Assembly: GCF_017308075.1 (NCBI RefSeq) | Contig: NZ_JAFKFX010000024.1 | Span: 372,001 to 436,000 of the forward strand | Direction of reading: 5' to 3' | Source: Allobosea sp. | GTDB taxonomy: Bacteria > Pseudomonadota > Alphaproteobacteria > Rhizobiales > Beijerinckiaceae | DNA length: 64,000 nt | Part shown: one piece after another, positions 1 through 9,424 of the stretch | Layout of the letters: each line of letters opens with the position of its first letter | Numbering within the stretch: position 1 is the stretch's first letter | Position numbers and translations under genes: made by a program | The notes under the pieces: generated by a model | The model's input: only the letters and a program-made list of their open reading frames with translations | Told to the model about the DNA's origin: nothing | Database searches by the model: none

Positions 1-115
1 GCAGCGCCCCGGAGCAGGCGCGTCGGAACCTTCCAGAGGGGGACGGCGTTTTCAAAGACGAAGCGAGCCGGCCGAAAGCCGGCCGGCACATCACAGTGAT
101 CGACAGGGGGAAGCC

Positions 116-301
116 ATGAACAAGCCCGCCAGCAAAGCCGTCGAGAGCCTGCGCAAGGAACAGCGCGAGCAGAAGAGGGAAGGCAACGGTTCGGCCGAGA
201 AACGGCTCGACGAAGCGTTGCGCGAGAGCTTCCCGGCCAGCGATCCGGCCGCCCCGGTCTCGCCGACCACGCCCGGCTCCCCGAAGCAGCGGCGCGCCTG
301 A
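116..301 (+). CDS. small hypothetical protein with LDEALRESFPASDP motif
   Basis: A 61-residue, highly charged protein with no signal peptide or membrane segment. A purine-rich stretch (GACAGGGGGAAGCC) sits just before the ATG. The middle carries the motif LDEALRESFPASDP, which I recall from many short uncharacterised alphaproteobacterial proteins, often stress-associated; that recall supports it as a real gene but gives no function. The ends are low in complexity (Lys/Arg/Glu-rich, then Pro/Ser/Thr-rich), suggesting disorder. It stands alone: the next gene is a convergent peptidase gene. Confidence 0.6.
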   Translation: MNKPASKAVESLRKEQREQKREGNGSAEKRLDEALRESFPASDPAAPVSPTTPGSPKQRRA

Positions 302-415
302 TACCGTGCCAATCTTCAGACGGCCGCACCAGGACCGCATTGACGGCCTGCCGATCCGACCGCCGCCCTTCTCTATGAAGTCACTGCGGACGGCGGCGGA
401 TCCAATCGGTCCGAT

Positions 416-475
416 GCGATAACACTGAGATAGATCGCCGTGACCGCTCCCGAACGGACGCGCGGCGAGCTAGCG
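416..475. repeat. dispersed intergenic repeat, copy 1
   Basis: This 60-base stretch matches 55239-55298 at 51 of 60 positions by my hand alignment, in the same orientation. It overlaps the 3' end of the minus-strand M23 peptidase gene and supplies its TAG stop codon. In copy 2 the TAG of another gene sits at the same offset. It resembles dispersed repeats of Hyphomicrobiales genomes. The rest of the gap from 302 to 415 shows no gene. Confidence 0.6.
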
Positions 476-1807
476 GAGGCCGCCGAGCCCGACCGAGAGT
501 TTGTCGCCGGTCTCGATGAATTTGAGCGGATTTTGAGCCTGATCGGAGAGCCGCGTCTCGTAATGCAGATGTGGACCGGTCGAGCGGCCGGTCGAGCCGA
601 CACGGCCGATCACCTGTCCAGCGGCGACGAGTTGGCCGACCTTAACGTCGAAGGCGCTGAGATGGGCATAGCGCGTGGTGACGCCATTGCCGTGATCGAG
701 TTCGACGAGATTGCCGTAGCCGCCGAAGACTTCCGCACGCAGCACCTGGCCGGCACCGCCGGCGCGTACCGGCGTGCCGGTCTCGCCGCGGAAATCCATG
801 CCGGCATGCATCGCCGTCTGCCCGGTGAACGGGTCGCTGCGCGGGCCGAAATTGCTGGTCGTGCTGTCGTCGCCTTCGAGCGGCCGCTGGAACGGAACGA
901 TGCTGGCGAGGTCGCGCCAGCGGCCATAAACCGAAAGCGCCTGGTTGAGCTGCATCAGCGCGTGCTCGAAGCTGCCCGCCTTGATCGAGGCCGAGAGCGG
1001 CACCAGTGGCCCGCCCATGCCGGCGCGCGCCGCCGGCAGCTTGACCCTTGCCGGATCGAGCCCGACCTCGCCCAACGCCGCCCTGACCTCCTGCACCCGG
1101 CCGACGAATTGCCGCCCGAGCCCGGCGATCTGCTGCGACTGGCCGGTCTCGACCCGGTCGAGTGATTGGCCGAGCAGCGCGATGCGCTCCTCCAGCGGCA
1201 GAGGCTCGCTCGCCTTGACCTGCGCCGAGACCTGACGCCGCTGCTGCGCCAATACGGCCGGATTGATCTTTTCGATGATGTTGATCGCACCGGCAAATTG
1301 ATTGCCGCCCGGAGCCTGCGCCCCGCCTTGGGGCAGAACCGGCCCGACGGCCTGCCCGGCCAGTGCCCCCAAAAGTGCCTGGCGCGCCTCGAGCTCGATC
1401 TGCCGGGTGATCAGATCGGCGAGATAGTCCTGCGCCCCTCTCGCGCCGGCGGAGGGCGACTGGCCCGGCTGTGCCGGCGCACCCGGCGTCGTGCCCTGGG
1501 CGATGATCGCACTGACCAGACGGCGCTGCAGCGCCTTCAGTTTCTCGTCATAGCTGCTTTGCAGCAGGGCCTGCTCCTGCTCCAGCACGGCGAGGCGCCC
1601 CTTCTCCCGATAGAGCTGATACCCGGTCACGCCGGCGGCAAGACAAGCCGCGGCGGCGATGCACCAGGGCCAGGGGCTGCTGCCGCGCGGCGCTCCAGTC
1701 CGCCCGGAGCCGCGCAGGCGCCGCTGCGGTGCGCTCTCTGTCTCGCTCGACGCCGTGGCGGCAGGAGCTGCCGCCTCGCCACGCCGCTTCAGGCGAACTG
1801 GTTGCAT
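470..1807 (-). CDS. membrane-anchored M23 (LytM-type) peptidase
   Basis: Predicted 445-residue envelope protein. A basic, low-complexity N-terminus leads into one membrane segment at about residues 45-66, then a coiled-coil-like stretch, then a C-terminal M23 domain from about residue 310. The zinc-binding pattern is intact: HxxxD in HAGMDF near residue 332 and HxH in HLHYE near residue 412, with the family sequence GVTTRYAHL between. It is expected to cut peptidoglycan cross-bridges or to act as a divisome-linked regulator. I chose the ATG at 1807 (MQPVRLKRRG), preceded by GGACGGGGACG; the frame is open further upstream but that part is not protein-like. A paralogue lies at 53709-55037. The last codon and stop fall inside a dispersed repeat. 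Confidence 0.88.
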   Translation of the reverse strand: MQPVRLKRRGEAAAPAATASSETESAPQRRLRGSGRTGAPRGSSPWPWCIAAAACLAAGVTGYQLYREKGRLAVLEQEQALLQSSYDEKLKALQRRLVSAIIAQGTTPGAPAQPGQSPSAGARGAQDYLADLITRQIELEARQALLGALAGQAVGPVLPQGGAQAPGGNQFAGAINIIEKINPAVLAQQRRQVSAQVKASEPLPLEERIALLGQSLDRVETGQSQQIAGLGRQFVGRVQEVRAALGEVGLDPARVKLPAARAGMGGPLVPLSASIKAGSFEHALMQLNQALSVYGRWRDLASIVPFQRPLEGDDSTTSNFGPRSDPFTGQTAMHAGMDFRGETGTPVRAGGAGQVLRAEVFGGYGNLVELDHGNGVTTRYAHLSAFDVKVGQLVAAGQVIGRVGSTGRSTGPHLHYETRLSDQAQNPLKFIETGDKLSVGLGGLR

Positions 1808-2078
1808 CGTCCCCGTCCGGATCGGCGGCCGGAGCAAGCCTGCCGATGCGATGATAGCGCATATGGGGCTTGGCCGCGACGAATCCTGCGCTAATCTGAG
1901 GCGGTAGCCTGGCATCCCGCCCCCGATCGCCCGTTCCGGGGATACGGCATCGACCGCCCTGGCGCAGCTTCGACGCCCTGGCGACGACCGCATCCGCCGT
2001 CTTGAGGCTGAACGTCGGCGCGAGCGAAGCGGGTCTCGCTATTCGCAGGCTGCGGCGAGCGGCGGCAAGGAGCGGTCC

Positions 2079-2882
2079 ATGGCGGATGTCGCGATCCACC
2101 TCTACGACATGTCCGATGTCGGCTTCGCCAAGCTCTACAAGCAGAACCCGCCATCACCGGATCGTCTGCCGACGGGTGCGGTCGGCGCCTATGCGACGAG
2201 CACGGCCGCGCAGATCGTCGGCGCCATTCGCAAGGTGGCCGACGGCGACCGGATCAAGGTGATGCGCATCGTCGCGCACGGCAACAGCGGCACCTTCTAC
2301 TTTCCGCATCTGCGCGATTACGACAGTTGCTCGCAAACCTATGGCGACATCCCGAAGGGCAAGCTCTGGGCTCCGCTGGCACGGCTCGAACTGCATGGCT
2401 GCGGGCTCGCCAGCGAAACCAGCGTGCTGCGGCCGGGAGCCGATCCCGCCAGCGTCAGCCTCGCCGACATCATTCCGGGGACCTTCACCGGCGATGCCGA
2501 CGGCTATGGGCTCTGGCTGCTGAGGCGCATCGCCTCGCTGTTCAATGTGCCTACGACGGCAGCGGTCAACGCGCAGGCCGTCGGCATGTCTGGCTGGGGC
2601 TATGAGGGGCGGACCGTCACGGTCCAGCCGAACGGCAAATTCCTGCTCCAGGACGAGAACACCCGGACCTGGGACTTCGCCGCCCAGGAGCGCTCGGCCG
2701 AGGCCTACAAGAACCGCATCATCCAGGGCTATGTATATCGGGGGCAGTACGATGCGGCGGTCAGGCAGTTTCGCGATCTGATCAGGGTCTTTCCGAACAC
2801 CAAGACGGCCGCCTGGGCCCAGAACAACCTGACAGTCGCGGCGATGAAGAAGATCGACGACGCTGCGATGCGGCCGGACTAA
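2079..2882 (+). CDS. DUF4347-like (caspase-fold-like) protein with C-terminal TPR-like segment
   Basis: A 267-residue protein without a signal peptide. Two blocks resemble the His and Cys motifs of clan CD (caspase-like) folds and of the DUF4347 family: a hydrophobic strand ending in MRIVAHGNSG (His67) and a second ending in RLELHGCGLA (Cys108), followed by a helix region (GLWLLRRIASLF) like that after the Cys motif in DUF4347. From about residue 205 a helical segment (GYVYRGQYDAAVRQF...) looks like a tetratricopeptide repeat. The start has a strong ribosome site (AAGGAG, 6 bases upstream). It is convergent with clpV at the left end of the T6SS locus. Whether it is a protease, an effector or an unrelated neighbour cannot be decided from sequence alone. 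The fold assignment is by eye. Confidence 0.6.
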   Translation: MADVAIHLYDMSDVGFAKLYKQNPPSPDRLPTGAVGAYATSTAAQIVGAIRKVADGDRIKVMRIVAHGNSGTFYFPHLRDYDSCSQTYGDIPKGKLWAPLARLELHGCGLASETSVLRPGADPASVSLADIIPGTFTGDADGYGLWLLRRIASLFNVPTTAAVNAQAVGMSGWGYEGRTVTVQPNGKFLLQDENTRTWDFAAQERSAEAYKNRIIQGYVYRGQYDAAVRQFRDLIRVFPNTKTAAWAQNNLTVAAMKKIDDAAMRPD

Positions 2883-2889
2883 AGGCCTC

Positions 2890-2913
2890 GAGGCCGGCTC
2901 GGGGCCCGGCCTC
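2890..2913. terminator. bidirectional terminator-like hairpin
   Basis: An 8-base-pair GC stem (GAGGCCGG / CCGGCCTC) with an 8-base loop lies in the 36-base gap between the convergent DUF4347-like gene and clpV. There is no clear T-tract, so its use as an intrinsic terminator is an inference from position and stem strength. Confidence 0.45.
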
Positions 2914-2918
2914 AAGGC

Positions 2919-5606
2919 TCAGCTGCAGAGATAGCGGAACTCGCCGTCCTCGACCGTGACGACCGCTTCGGTCAGTGGCTTCTTCTCCAATTGCAGGTTG
3001 AGGATACTGCGCGACAGTGCCGGCAGCATCGAATTGGTGATGATGTTGTCGATCATCCGTCCGCCCGAGTCCGGATCATTGCACTGGGCGACGATGTGGG
3101 CGACGACGGCCTCGTCATAGCGGAAGGCGGCATTGTGATTGTCGCGCAGGCGCTTGCCGATGCGGCCGAGCTGGAGCCGCACGATGCCGCCCAGCATCTC
3201 GCCGGAGAGCGGATAATAGGGGATCGTGACGAGGCGCCCGATCAGCGCCGGCGGGAAGACTTTCAGCAGCGCCGGCCGCAGCGCCACTGCGAGTGCCTCG
3301 GGATCCGCCCGGCTCGCCGCGTCCCCGGCCATGCGCATGATCTCGTCGGTGCCGACATTCGAGGTCAGGATGATCAACGTGTTCTTGAAATCGATCCGCC
3401 TGCCGGTGCCGTCCTCCATCTGGCCCTTGTCGAAGACCTGGAAGAACAGCTCGTGCACGTCCGGATGCGCCTTCTCGACCTCGTCGAGCAGCACGACCGA
3501 ATAGGGCTTGCGGCGCACCGCCTCGGTCAGCCTGCCGCCCTCGCCATAGCCGACATAGCCGGGCGGCGCCCCCTTCAAGGTCGAGACGGTGTGCGCCTCC
3601 TGGAACTCGCTCATATTGATGGTGATGACGTTCTGCTCGCCGCCATAGAGCGATTCCGCCAGCGCCAGCGCCGTCTCGGTCTTGCCGACGCCCGACGGGC
3701 CGCAGAGCATGAAGACACCGATCGGCTTGCCGGGATTGTCGAGCTTGGCCCGGCTGGTCTCGATACGCTTGGCGATCATCGCAATGCCGTGCCCCTGCCC
3801 GACCACGCGCTTGTTCAGCGTCTCGGCGAGGTTGAGCACGGTCTCGATCTCGTCCTTGACCATGCGGCCGACCGGGATGCCGGTCCAATCGGAAACGACG
3901 GAGGCGACCGACTGCTCGTCGACATGGGCGTAAATCATCCGGCTGGCGGGATCGATCTCGCCGAGCGAGCTGAACTTTGCCTTCAGGCTGGCGCGCGTCG
4001 CTTCGGGATCGGCCGCGGCGTCACCCGGCGGCGGCTCGGTGGCGCCCTCGCCGGATACCGATGCGGCCGCCTCGCCGAGCTTGCCGCGCAGCAGCGTGAT
4101 CTCCTCGACCAGCGCCAGCTCGGAGGCCCAGTCGGCCTCGCGCATTTCGAGCTTCGCCTTCAGCGCAGCGCTCTCCTCCTCGATCTCGGCGAGGCGCTCA
4201 TCCGAGACATCGCCGAGATCCTGATCGGCGATCAGCGCCGCCTTTTCCTTCTCCAGCGCCGCAAGACCGACGCGAGCATCCTCGATCGCGGCCGGCACCG
4301 CGGTCTGGCTGATCGCGACGCGGGCGCAGGCCGTGTCGAGCAGGCTCACCGCCTTGTCCGGCAATTGCCGCGCCGGGATATAGCGGGCTGACAATTGCAC
4401 CGCCGCGACGATCGCCGCATCCGAGATGCGGACCTTGTGATGCTTCTCCATCGGCCCGATCAGCCCGCGCAGCATGGTACAGCAGCGCGCGACATCCGGC
4501 TCGCCGACCTGCACCGGCTGGAAGCGTCGGGTCAGGGCCGGATCCTTCTCGAAATACTGGCGGTATTCCGACCAGGTCGTCGCCGCGATGGTGCGCAAGG
4601 TGCCGCGCGCCAGAGCGGGCTTGAGCAGATTGGCGGCATCGCCCGTGCCGGCCTGGCCGCCGGCGCCGATCAGGGTATGCGCCTCGTCGATGAACAGGAT
4701 CACCGGGGTTGGCGAGGACTGCACCTCGTCGATCACCGAACGCAGGCGCTGCTCAAACTCGCCCTTCATCGAGGCACCGGCCTGCATCAGGCCGATGTCG
4801 AGGGCACAGACTTTGACCCCGCGCAGCGGCGGCGGCACCTCGCCCGAAGCGACGCGCTGGGCGAAGCCCTCGGCGATCGCCGTCTTGCCGACGCCGGCCT
4901 CCCCGGTGAGGATCGGGTTGTTCTGGCGCCGCCGCATCAGCACGTCGATCACCTGGCGGATCTCGTCGTCGCGCCCGAGGATCGGGTCCATCGTCCCCGA
5001 ACGCGCCTTCTCGGTCAGGTCTTGCGAGAAGCGGTCGAGCGCCGTCGTGCCCTTCGGCCCCTGCGCCTGCTCGGCGCCGGGCGTCCCGGCGGCCCGCAGC
5101 CCCGAGCCATCCATCGGCCGCAGATTCTCTTCTTCCGAATCCTTCCAGATCCTGGCGTGGCCGGCAGCCAGTTCCTCGACCGGGATCTTTCCGAACTCCT
5201 TTGAAATCGCGGTCAACGCCCGGCGCAGCTCCAGCGATTTCAGGGCCGCGACCAGGACATGGCCGGTGCGGATCTGCGTCTCGCCGAAGAACAGGGTGGC
5301 GTAGTGCCAGCCGCGGTCGAGCACGTCGACGACATTGTTGGCGACACCCGGCATCTCCGTCTCGTTCTTGCGGAAGCCTTCGATGACGCCGCCGATATCG
5401 GAAGCCAGCCTTGCCATATCGAGCCCGTAATGCTGGGCGGTCAGGCCGATATCGGTCGAACGGCGCTGCAGGATCTGGGCGAGCCAATGCGCCAGCTCGA
5501 CATTGCGGTTGCCTGCCCCCTTGGCCTGGCGCAGGGCCTGGATGAAGGCTTCATAGCCGACGCGGTTGAGCTTGCCGGTGACGGCCTCGAGACTGATGTC
5601 GGCCAT
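2919..5606 (-). CDS. clpV: T6SS AAA+ ATPase ClpV (TssH)
   Basis: An 895-residue double AAA+ protein that disassembles and recycles the contracted TssB/TssC sheath. A Clp N-terminal repeat domain covers about residues 1-150. The first ATPase has Walker A GEAGVGKT (235-242) and Walker B ILFIDEAH. A charged coiled middle domain follows, then the second ATPase with GPSGVGKT near residue 633 and VVLLDEVEKAHP. The C-terminal small domain is complete. Length and order match ClpV rather than ClpB, as does the T6SS context. It is the last gene of the minus-strand block tssA-tssB-tssC-hcp-tssE-tssF-tssG-clpV and starts 12 bases after tssG. Confidence 0.96.
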   Translation of the reverse strand: MADISLEAVTGKLNRVGYEAFIQALRQAKGAGNRNVELAHWLAQILQRRSTDIGLTAQHYGLDMARLASDIGGVIEGFRKNETEMPGVANNVVDVLDRGWHYATLFFGETQIRTGHVLVAALKSLELRRALTAISKEFGKIPVEELAAGHARIWKDSEEENLRPMDGSGLRAAGTPGAEQAQGPKGTTALDRFSQDLTEKARSGTMDPILGRDDEIRQVIDVLMRRRQNNPILTGEAGVGKTAIAEGFAQRVASGEVPPPLRGVKVCALDIGLMQAGASMKGEFEQRLRSVIDEVQSSPTPVILFIDEAHTLIGAGGQAGTGDAANLLKPALARGTLRTIAATTWSEYRQYFEKDPALTRRFQPVQVGEPDVARCCTMLRGLIGPMEKHHKVRISDAAIVAAVQLSARYIPARQLPDKAVSLLDTACARVAISQTAVPAAIEDARVGLAALEKEKAALIADQDLGDVSDERLAEIEEESAALKAKLEMREADWASELALVEEITLLRGKLGEAAASVSGEGATEPPPGDAAADPEATRASLKAKFSSLGEIDPASRMIYAHVDEQSVASVVSDWTGIPVGRMVKDEIETVLNLAETLNKRVVGQGHGIAMIAKRIETSRAKLDNPGKPIGVFMLCGPSGVGKTETALALAESLYGGEQNVITINMSEFQEAHTVSTLKGAPPGYVGYGEGGRLTEAVRRKPYSVVLLDEVEKAHPDVHELFFQVFDKGQMEDGTGRRIDFKNTLIILTSNVGTDEIMRMAGDAASRADPEALAVALRPALLKVFPPALIGRLVTIPYYPLSGEMLGGIVRLQLGRIGKRLRDNHNAAFRYDEAVVAHIVAQCNDPDSGGRMIDNIITNSMLPALSRSILNLQLEKKPLTEAVVTVEDGEFRYLCS

Positions 5607-5618
5607 GTCTGCCCCCTG

Positions 5619-6731
5619 TCATCGGTTCTTCGGACGCATGTTCTCGGGCCGCGAATTCTGGTTTTGCCGGCTCCGCTTCTGGCGCATCCGTTCGGCCGGG
5701 TGGAAGCGAGCATCGCGCCGAAGCGTCCCGTCGGGCACATTCCAGTTCGGCGCCATCCAGCTCGACCAGCCGAGCGCGCCGAAGCGACCGAGCTGTAGCG
5801 GACGAACCTGTCCGACCGGCAAGGCGAGCTCGACATCCCATGCGAACAGCTCGCCGAGGTAGAAAAACACCGCATCGGCCAGAGGCTCGCAGCGATCGCC
5901 ATCAGGCAGGAAGCGGCTGAACTGCTCGATGTCGCGCGCGACGATGCGCAGCCTGAACTTGTCCTCGACGCTGTAGACGCTGGCACCGACCAGGGCATCG
6001 CGCCCGAGCCCGCAATGGCCCCGGCCGAGCCGGCTGCGATCCGCCGGATCGAAGGCCAGCCACATGCCGACGAACTGCTCGACCTCGACCTCGATGTCGA
6101 ACAGCCCCGCGAGCAGGCTGCGCAGGCGCGAAGCGGATTTGGCCTGCGCACCGCTCAGCCCGGCATGGGCGAGCTTTCCGGCATCCGGCACGCTGTCGAG
6201 GTCTCGATAGGGCCTGGAGCCCAGCCCGGCCACGCTGCCGACATAGGCGACGAAACGGTCGAGATCGGGCCGGTCGTGCTGCGCAGCCGGCCGGGAATCC
6301 GCCCAGGCCCGGAAGAAGAGCTGCAGGAAGCGGTGGTTGAAGATGTCGAGAAAGCGCGGAAAGGCATCGTCATGCGCGAGCTGCCAGTGATAGCTCTCCT
6401 CGGTGGTCGCCAGCGGCAGAGCCCCCTGCGGCCCGAGCAGGCCGAGAAACTTGACGAAGAGCCGCAGCCTCCCCTGCCCGTCCCTGCCCGCCTCGGCGAA
6501 GGTCGAGGCCGGAAAATCCATATAGGCCTGCTCGCCCAGCGCCAGATATTCGTCGCGCCGCGCCGCGACGTCGCCGATGCGCTCGCGCTCGGGAAAGCTG
6601 CGCTCGATGCGCCGCAGCACCGCATAGAAATCATGGCGCCAGGGCTCGGCCCGCAAGCTTTCGACGAAAGGCGGCTCGACACGCTCGCCCTCGGACGCGA
6701 TCGCCGGAGGCCTGCCTGCGCCCGCGCTCAC
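5619..6731 (-). CDS. tssG: T6SS baseplate subunit TssG
   Basis: A 370-residue baseplate wedge component that pairs with TssF. The N-terminal part (EPWRHDFYAVLRRIERSFP) is the hallmark of the family, followed by the conserved FGLLGPQGALP-like block (here FLGLLGPQGALPLATTEE) and a run of short conserved blocks to the C-terminus. The start is a GTG at 6731 that overlaps the TGA of tssF (GTGA), typical of translational coupling. The frame is open much further upstream, but that part merely lies over tssF. The C-terminal tail is Arg/Asn/Gln-rich. Confidence 0.93.
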   Translation of the reverse strand: MSAGAGRPPAIASEGERVEPPFVESLRAEPWRHDFYAVLRRIERSFPERERIGDVAARRDEYLALGEQAYMDFPASTFAEAGRDGQGRLRLFVKFLGLLGPQGALPLATTEESYHWQLAHDDAFPRFLDIFNHRFLQLFFRAWADSRPAAQHDRPDLDRFVAYVGSVAGLGSRPYRDLDSVPDAGKLAHAGLSGAQAKSASRLRSLLAGLFDIEVEVEQFVGMWLAFDPADRSRLGRGHCGLGRDALVGASVYSVEDKFRLRIVARDIEQFSRFLPDGDRCEPLADAVFFYLGELFAWDVELALPVGQVRPLQLGRFGALGWSSWMAPNWNVPDGTLRRDARFHPAERMRQKRSRQNQNSRPENMRPKNR

Positions 6732-8689
6732 AGGATCCGCCTCGTGCCGGCGCGCGGCGGCCAGCGCATCACCTCGCCGCGTTCGACGGTGCGGATCACG
6801 GTCTGGGTGAAATGGTTCATCGCGGCATATTCGGCGAAGAAGCGGTCGAGCACTGCGCCAAGCAGAAAGACGCCACTGCCCTCGAAGGCCTTCTCGTCGA
6901 ACAGCACCGTGATCTCGAGCCCCCGCGCCGCTCCGGTGCCGGCGCGTTGCGGAAACCGCCTGACCACCGGCCGGCTGTCGACGCTCTTGATGCCCCTGAT
7001 CCGGCGCTCCGTCGCCCCATCGCTGAGATCGGCGAAGAGCGCCAGTAATTCGCGCAGTGCCTCGCCATTGCGCCCGGCGCCGTGCTGGACGAGGCCGAGA
7101 TGGTTGAGGCTGAGCAGGTTGATCAGCCGCCAGGTGACGACACCGGTACTCGCGGTCTCGGAGCGCAGCCTGAGTTGTGTGACGATCGGCTCGCGAGGCG
7201 GTGTCGGCCCGGCGAGGCAGGTGATGTCGAGTGCGACATTGTCGATCAGGCGAAAATCCGCCCCGCCCGCCCCCGTCGGCAGATGCTCCGTGAGATGGCG
7301 GTTCGAGCACAGAGCCCGCACGCTGAGCTCGGCCACGGCGTGGGCATCGGCGATGGTTGCGGGCTCGACCAGCGAGATGAACATCTCGGTGCCGGTATAG
7401 TCGGAAGCCCTGCCCTCCCGGCGCTCGGCCGCCGAACGTCGGCGCGGCAACCGGCGCTGGGTGTAGAGCAGCCCGGACGCCGGCGACGCCCCTTCGGGCG
7501 AGGAGTAGAGCGGAGCGACCTTCTGCTTCTCGCGCCCGCCGACATAATGGGCGTGGACGTCGAGAATGCTGTGCGGCTCGAAGTCGAGCATCCGGCTACG
7601 ATCGGGGACGACATGGTATTCGTGCTCGTTGATGCGCACGGGTATGCGGTCGGTGGTCTTCTCGAACAGGTTGACCGCCGGCGCGGCATAGAGCGCGAAC
7701 ATCTCGCGACGCACCGCCGCCGCAAGCCGCGCATCGACCTCGTCGAAGACGAAAATCACGTCGACATTCTTGGATTTGAGCCGCGCCATGACCCGCTCCA
7801 GGCCGCGCAACCGGAAGCCGAGGAATTTGCGCGGGAACCAGAAATATTCGCGCAGAAGGTCGAAGCCGCGGAACACCCGGCTGTCGGCCGGCAGTAGTGC
7901 CTTGTCCTCGTCGAAGCCCGGCTGCTCGAGCGTGCACTCCGTCGCCGGGGTGATCACCGGGTCGCCGAACTCGTCGAGATGACGGAAATAGACCCCGAGG
8001 CAATTGGAGAACAGCTGCTCATAGAGGGCGATCGCCTCGGCCTCGCCGCCGAGCAGATGAATGGTCAGCTCTCGGCATTTGCAGCCGGCAAACCAGCTGC
8101 TCGGCAGCTTGGCCGCCTGGGCGACGCTGGGCTCGTCGGCGGGGTCGCCGGCGATCCGGTGGGTCAGCGAAAGCCTGAGGCCCGACAGAACCCGCCCGTC
8201 GCTCGGCAGGCCGAGCGCCTGGAGCGGGCCGGGTGCGGCGATATACTCGGCAGCGGAGACATCGAAGGGCCAGAGCGCGATGTCCGCTCCCAGCCGATAG
8301 CGGCAGGCGACACGCCGGTCGCGCTCCAGATAGGTCGCATCGAGATAGGCGCCGCGCGGAATCCTCACCCCTTCGCGCAAGGCCGGATCGCCATAGGGCG
8401 GCGCCACCCCGGCGAGGAGTGCCGACGGCGTCGGCGCCAGATAGTTCGGGAGCAACTGCTCGAGCAGATTGTTGGTGAATTCGGGAAACTCGTGCTTGAG
8501 CTTGAGTTGGACACGGGCCGCAAGAAAGGCCGCGCCCTCGAGCAAGCCACGAACCATCGGGTCCATGTGCTCGCCGACCAGGCCGCCGAGCCGCTCGGCG
8601 ATGCCCGGATACTCCTCGGCGAACTCCTTGGCATGCTCCTCGAACAGCCGAAGTTCGCGATTGTAGAAGTCCAGGAATTCTTGGTTCAT
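6728..8689 (-). CDS. tssF: T6SS baseplate subunit TssF
   Basis: A 653-residue protein recognised as TssF from its N-terminus (FLDFYNRELRLFEEHAKEFA, then AERLGG and DPMVRGLLEGAAFLAARV) and its C-terminus. The N-terminal block is one of the most conserved in the system. TssF and TssG form the wedge complex that ties the tail tube to the membrane complex. It starts 6 bases after tssE and its stop overlaps the GTG of tssG. Length is slightly above the usual of about 600 residues, with no frameshift. Confidence 0.95.
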   Translation of the reverse strand: MNQEFLDFYNRELRLFEEHAKEFAEEYPGIAERLGGLVGEHMDPMVRGLLEGAAFLAARVQLKLKHEFPEFTNNLLEQLLPNYLAPTPSALLAGVAPPYGDPALREGVRIPRGAYLDATYLERDRRVACRYRLGADIALWPFDVSAAEYIAAPGPLQALGLPSDGRVLSGLRLSLTHRIAGDPADEPSVAQAAKLPSSWFAGCKCRELTIHLLGGEAEAIALYEQLFSNCLGVYFRHLDEFGDPVITPATECTLEQPGFDEDKALLPADSRVFRGFDLLREYFWFPRKFLGFRLRGLERVMARLKSKNVDVIFVFDEVDARLAAAVRREMFALYAAPAVNLFEKTTDRIPVRINEHEYHVVPDRSRMLDFEPHSILDVHAHYVGGREKQKVAPLYSSPEGASPASGLLYTQRRLPRRRSAAERREGRASDYTGTEMFISLVEPATIADAHAVAELSVRALCSNRHLTEHLPTGAGGADFRLIDNVALDITCLAGPTPPREPIVTQLRLRSETASTGVVTWRLINLLSLNHLGLVQHGAGRNGEALRELLALFADLSDGATERRIRGIKSVDSRPVVRRFPQRAGTGAARGLEITVLFDEKAFEGSGVFLLGAVLDRFFAEYAAMNHFTQTVIRTVERGEVMRWPPRAGTRRIL

Positions 8690-8695
8690 GAGGCG

Positions 8696-9241
8696 CTATC
8701 GGTTCTTGATCGCGATCTTGCCGGTATCGAGCTCGACATCGGCCACGAATTGCAGCGGCACATTGACCGGCTCGCAATCCAGGTCCGCACGGACCAGGAA
8801 GCGGATCGTCAGCTCGGACCGGTCGATGCTTTCATCGCGCTGCACGCTGATCGACTGCCGGATCAGCCGCGGCTCGTAGCCGATAAGCACCTCGCGCAGC
8901 TCGTCCTTGATCGAGCCCACCCGATGCTCGTCGATCGAGCGGTTCACGATATCGGGGAAGCCGTGGTTCAGCACGGAGCGCCGGACATGCTCGAACCCCG
9001 AGAGATCGATCGACGAAGCCAGATTGGTGGTGTTCACCAGCGCGTCGAGATCGGCCGCAATTTCCTGCCTTAGCTTCTGCTCGGTGATGGCAGCACGCGG
9101 CGCGGCCCGGCGCCCGGCGATGATCCGTTCGCCGCCGGCGTCGCGCAGATCGAGCGCGGTCTTCGCATCCTTGCTGCGATGCGCCTCCCGGAACGCGTAC
9201 ATCAGCGGCGGACGCAGCCGGTTCTTCGCTCTGGCATCCAT
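8696..9241 (-). CDS. tssE: T6SS baseplate subunit TssE (gp25-like)
   Basis: A 181-residue homologue of phage T4 gp25, which starts sheath polymerisation. The gp25-like core (about residues 50-165) includes IAADLDALVNTTNL, the motif SVLNHGFPDI and the C-terminal block ELTIRFLVRADL. I chose the ATG at 9241 because GGAGGGCGCGAGG lies directly upstream and the preceding open frame is low-complexity. It follows hcp across a 183-base gap containing a strong hairpin, which may lower its expression relative to Hcp. Confidence 0.92.
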   Translation of the reverse strand: MDARAKNRLRPPLMYAFREAHRSKDAKTALDLRDAGGERIIAGRRAAPRAAITEQKLRQEIAADLDALVNTTNLASSIDLSGFEHVRRSVLNHGFPDIVNRSIDEHRVGSIKDELREVLIGYEPRLIRQSISVQRDESIDRSELTIRFLVRADLDCEPVNVPLQFVADVELDTGKIAIKNR

Positions 9242-9392
9242 CCTCGCGCCCTCCAACCGCCAGCCGGGCGGCCCGGCGCCCGGCCCTTCTCCACGACACC
9301 CGAGGGAGCGGTCGGCCCTCCCAAGGCGTGACATTCGAACAGTCGCCCGGCGCCGGACGAAAAGCGGCCGCAGCGCTGCCGACCGAAGACGA

Positions 9393-9418
9393 GGCCTGGC
9401 CGCACAGGCGGCCAGGCC
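9393..9418 (-). terminator. strong hairpin downstream of hcp
   Basis: A perfect 11-base-pair stem (GGCCTGGCCGC and its complement) with a 4-base loop lies within 7 bases after the hcp stop codon on the coding strand. No T-tract follows, so it may act as a partial terminator or a 3' RNA-stabilising stem that keeps Hcp, needed in large amounts, above the downstream baseplate genes. Function is inferred. Confidence 0.55.
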
Positions 9419-9424
9419 GTCCTC

